A stretch of DNA of 20,626 nucleotides from Gonium pectorale (Eukaryota > Chlorophyta > Chlorophyceae > Chlamydomonadales > Volvocaceae), in NCBI GenBank assembly GCA_001584585.1, contig LSYV01000013.1:178017-198642 (forward strand). The letters run 5' to 3'. Below the pieces are notes generated by a model. It worked only from the letters and a program-made list of their open reading frames with translations, did not search any database and had not been told where the DNA came from. The position numbers and the translations under genes are program-made. This document shows, piece by piece, positions 20,001-20,626 of the stretch (the stretch's first letter is position 1; every line of letters starts with the position of its first letter).

Positions 20001-20198
20001 GCAGGGGGGGCTGATGGTGCGACGCCAGGCTCGCCGAGCACCCCCAGCCCCCGGCCCTCGCCGCCTGGCCCCCACGCACCGACCCGCGGGTCGCGACTCA
20101 CCCGCGGGCCGCGCCGACCGCCCAGATGCCCGCCCCGACGTGGACGCCGCCTCTGAGCCCGGCGACGGCGTGGCTGGCATGGTACGGCGGTCCCACAC
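17068..20198 (-). CDS. LEC14B: WD40 protein of the LEC14B/DCAF11 family, 3' part of gene, 5 exons
   Basis: Predicted WD40 substrate receptor of CUL4-DDB1 ubiquitin ligases (human DCAF11, plant LEC14B). Exons in transcript order: about 20198-20102, 19520-19402, 18796-18594, 18253-18088 and 17160-17068. All junctions use GT-AG, keep the frame and give 225 residues to the TGA at 17070-17068. Landmarks: VWDRRTM, PAGVLVGHTEGLTHLHSRGD, LSNAKDQTAKLWDIR, WDYRWQEYP, TYRGHSVQHTLIRAYFSPAH, STGQRYVYTGS, VYDVVSGQ, VRDVSWHPYEP and SWDGTVVRWD. VWDRR and LWDIR both carry the WDxR end of the DWD box used for DDB1 contact. The blades before the first WDRR, about half the protein, are not found up to 20626 and must lie beyond the window. 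The left boundary of the first listed exon (acceptor at 20200-20199) is inferred from homology. A Ser/Ala-rich insert of about 25 residues after WDRRTM is absent from my memory of the plant and human proteins. Confidence 0.9.
17169..17264. repeat. G-rich tract at the last LEC14B acceptor
   Basis: Runs of G on the + strand interrupted by CA, CC and GA, ending a few bases from the acceptor at 17162-17161. On the transcribed strand it is a C-rich pyrimidine tract of almost 100 bases, so it probably serves 3' splice-site recognition. Confidence 0.7.
17610..17662 (+). repeat. Dispersed repeat family B, copy 2 (LEC14B last intron)
   Basis: Same orientation on the + strand as the purF intron 7 copy, hence antisense to the LEC14B gene. 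Its left part (GTATGTGATTCGATGT) also resembles the reverse complement of 19624-19648. Confidence 0.65.
18268..18331. repeat. Tandem 17-base-type purine repeat at a LEC14B acceptor
   Basis: About three units of GGGGGGAGGGGGGTGAA on the + strand, directly upstream (in transcript sense) of the acceptor at 18255-18254. In the pre-mRNA it reads as a repeated polypyrimidine tract. Confidence 0.75.
19531..19606. repeat. GC-rich minisatellite in a LEC14B intron
   Basis: Blocks of GGGCGGGCGG ending in GTGGGGGCAGTGAAG occur twice (ending at 19565 and 19605), with variable numbers of GGGC units inside. They lie just inside the acceptor of the 119-base exon (19520-19402). Confidence 0.75.
19624..19648 (-). 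repeat. Possible third, partial copy of repeat family B
   Basis: Read on the minus strand, this 25-base stretch matches 17610-17634 at about 19 positions (GTATGCGATTCGGTGT at its start). It lies in a LEC14B intron. Short and diverged, so it could be chance. Confidence 0.35.
19870..19985. repeat. Diverged 88-base-period repeat in a LEC14B intron
   Basis: A 28-base unit beginning CCGCTGGGAGTCGGGACCA is present at 19870-19897 and 19958-19985 with one mismatch. Each is followed by weakly related sequence ending in GAGCAGG. A local tandem duplication in the intron spanning 20101-19521. Confidence 0.75.
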
Positions 20199-20626
20199 CT
20201 GCACATCACGGTACGGACGCGGGTTCGCGGGATCCAGCTGGGTACGACAGTGCCTGTGGCGCTGGTCACGACGACAGCGACTGCCTTTGCGCCCCACGAC
20301 GGGTCAAGCAGTTTGCAACCCGCAAACGGGCGCCTCCAGTGGGGCGGCCCCGGCGTCACCAGCCTGCGGCATGACACACGAGCCAGGGGCTACCCCCCCG
20401 GGGCTACCCCCTCCCGCAGCGGCGCCCCCCGCCTCCAGCATACCCCCCTACACGCCGGCGAAGAGGGCAGGCCCGGCGGCGGCTGTGTGCCGTACAGGCG
20501 AGACCTTCGGTATCTAGCACAGTGGCCTCCGCCGTGTCCCCTTGCACGCTGCCCCCGTCAGCAGACCCTCGAGACCTCGCCCCCCCTGGTCGCCGCACGA
20601 CCCATCGCCCCCCCTAATTTCCCGCC

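Noticed and set aside
1..20626. CRISPR arrays, insertion sequences, prophage or operon-like defence systems
   Set aside because: The window is eukaryotic nuclear DNA with introns. No regularly spaced repeats of CRISPR type, transposase or reverse-transcriptase motifs were seen.

Overview
The window reads as nuclear DNA of a green alga of the Chlamydomonas/Volvox group (Chlamydomonadales). It is very GC-rich, its genes are split by GC-rich introns of a few hundred bases with long pyrimidine tracts at their acceptors, and a chlorophyte-type TGTAA polyadenylation signal follows the aldolase gene. The chloroplast aldolase is close to, but not identical with, what I recall of the Chlamydomonas reinhardtii protein, so a relative is more likely than C. 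reinhardtii itself. The exact species cannot be read from the sequence.

Four protein genes can be supported. (1) On the + strand, 1093-4736 holds the last eight coding exons of an amidophosphoribosyltransferase (PurF, first committed step of de novo purine synthesis). The N-terminal exons lie left of the window or are not recognisable in 1-1092. (2) On the + strand, 7894-8286 is an uninterrupted reading frame for cytosolic ribosomal protein uS8 (RPS15A). (3) On the + strand, 13444-14956 is a complete two-exon chloroplast class I fructose-bisphosphate aldolase (FBA3 type). (4) On the - strand, 20198-17068 holds the last five coding exons of a WD40 protein of the LEC14B/DCAF11 family, a predicted substrate receptor for CUL4-DDB1 ubiquitin ligases. 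Its N-terminal exons lie to the right of the window. The aldolase and LEC14B genes converge on about 2.1 kb of non-coding sequence.

Between the genes lie 4737-7893 (3.2 kb), 8287-13443 (5.2 kb) and 14957-17067 (2.1 kb), in which I recognise no conserved protein. Many open frames occur there on both strands, as expected at this GC content, and I do not call them genes. Candidate TATA boxes and polyadenylation signals, a CAG-rich patch and short palindromes are noted.

The four genes are unrelated housekeeping functions (purine synthesis, translation, Calvin cycle/glycolysis, protein turnover) and form no operon-like system. I found no clearly new multi-gene system. The less ordinary signals are: a PurF of the E. 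coli/fungal subclass rather than the Bacillus/land-plant subclass; a GC-AG intron inside it with a diverged copy of the exon end 180 bp downstream; two families of short dispersed repeats shared between introns and intergenic DNA; and minisatellites in introns.
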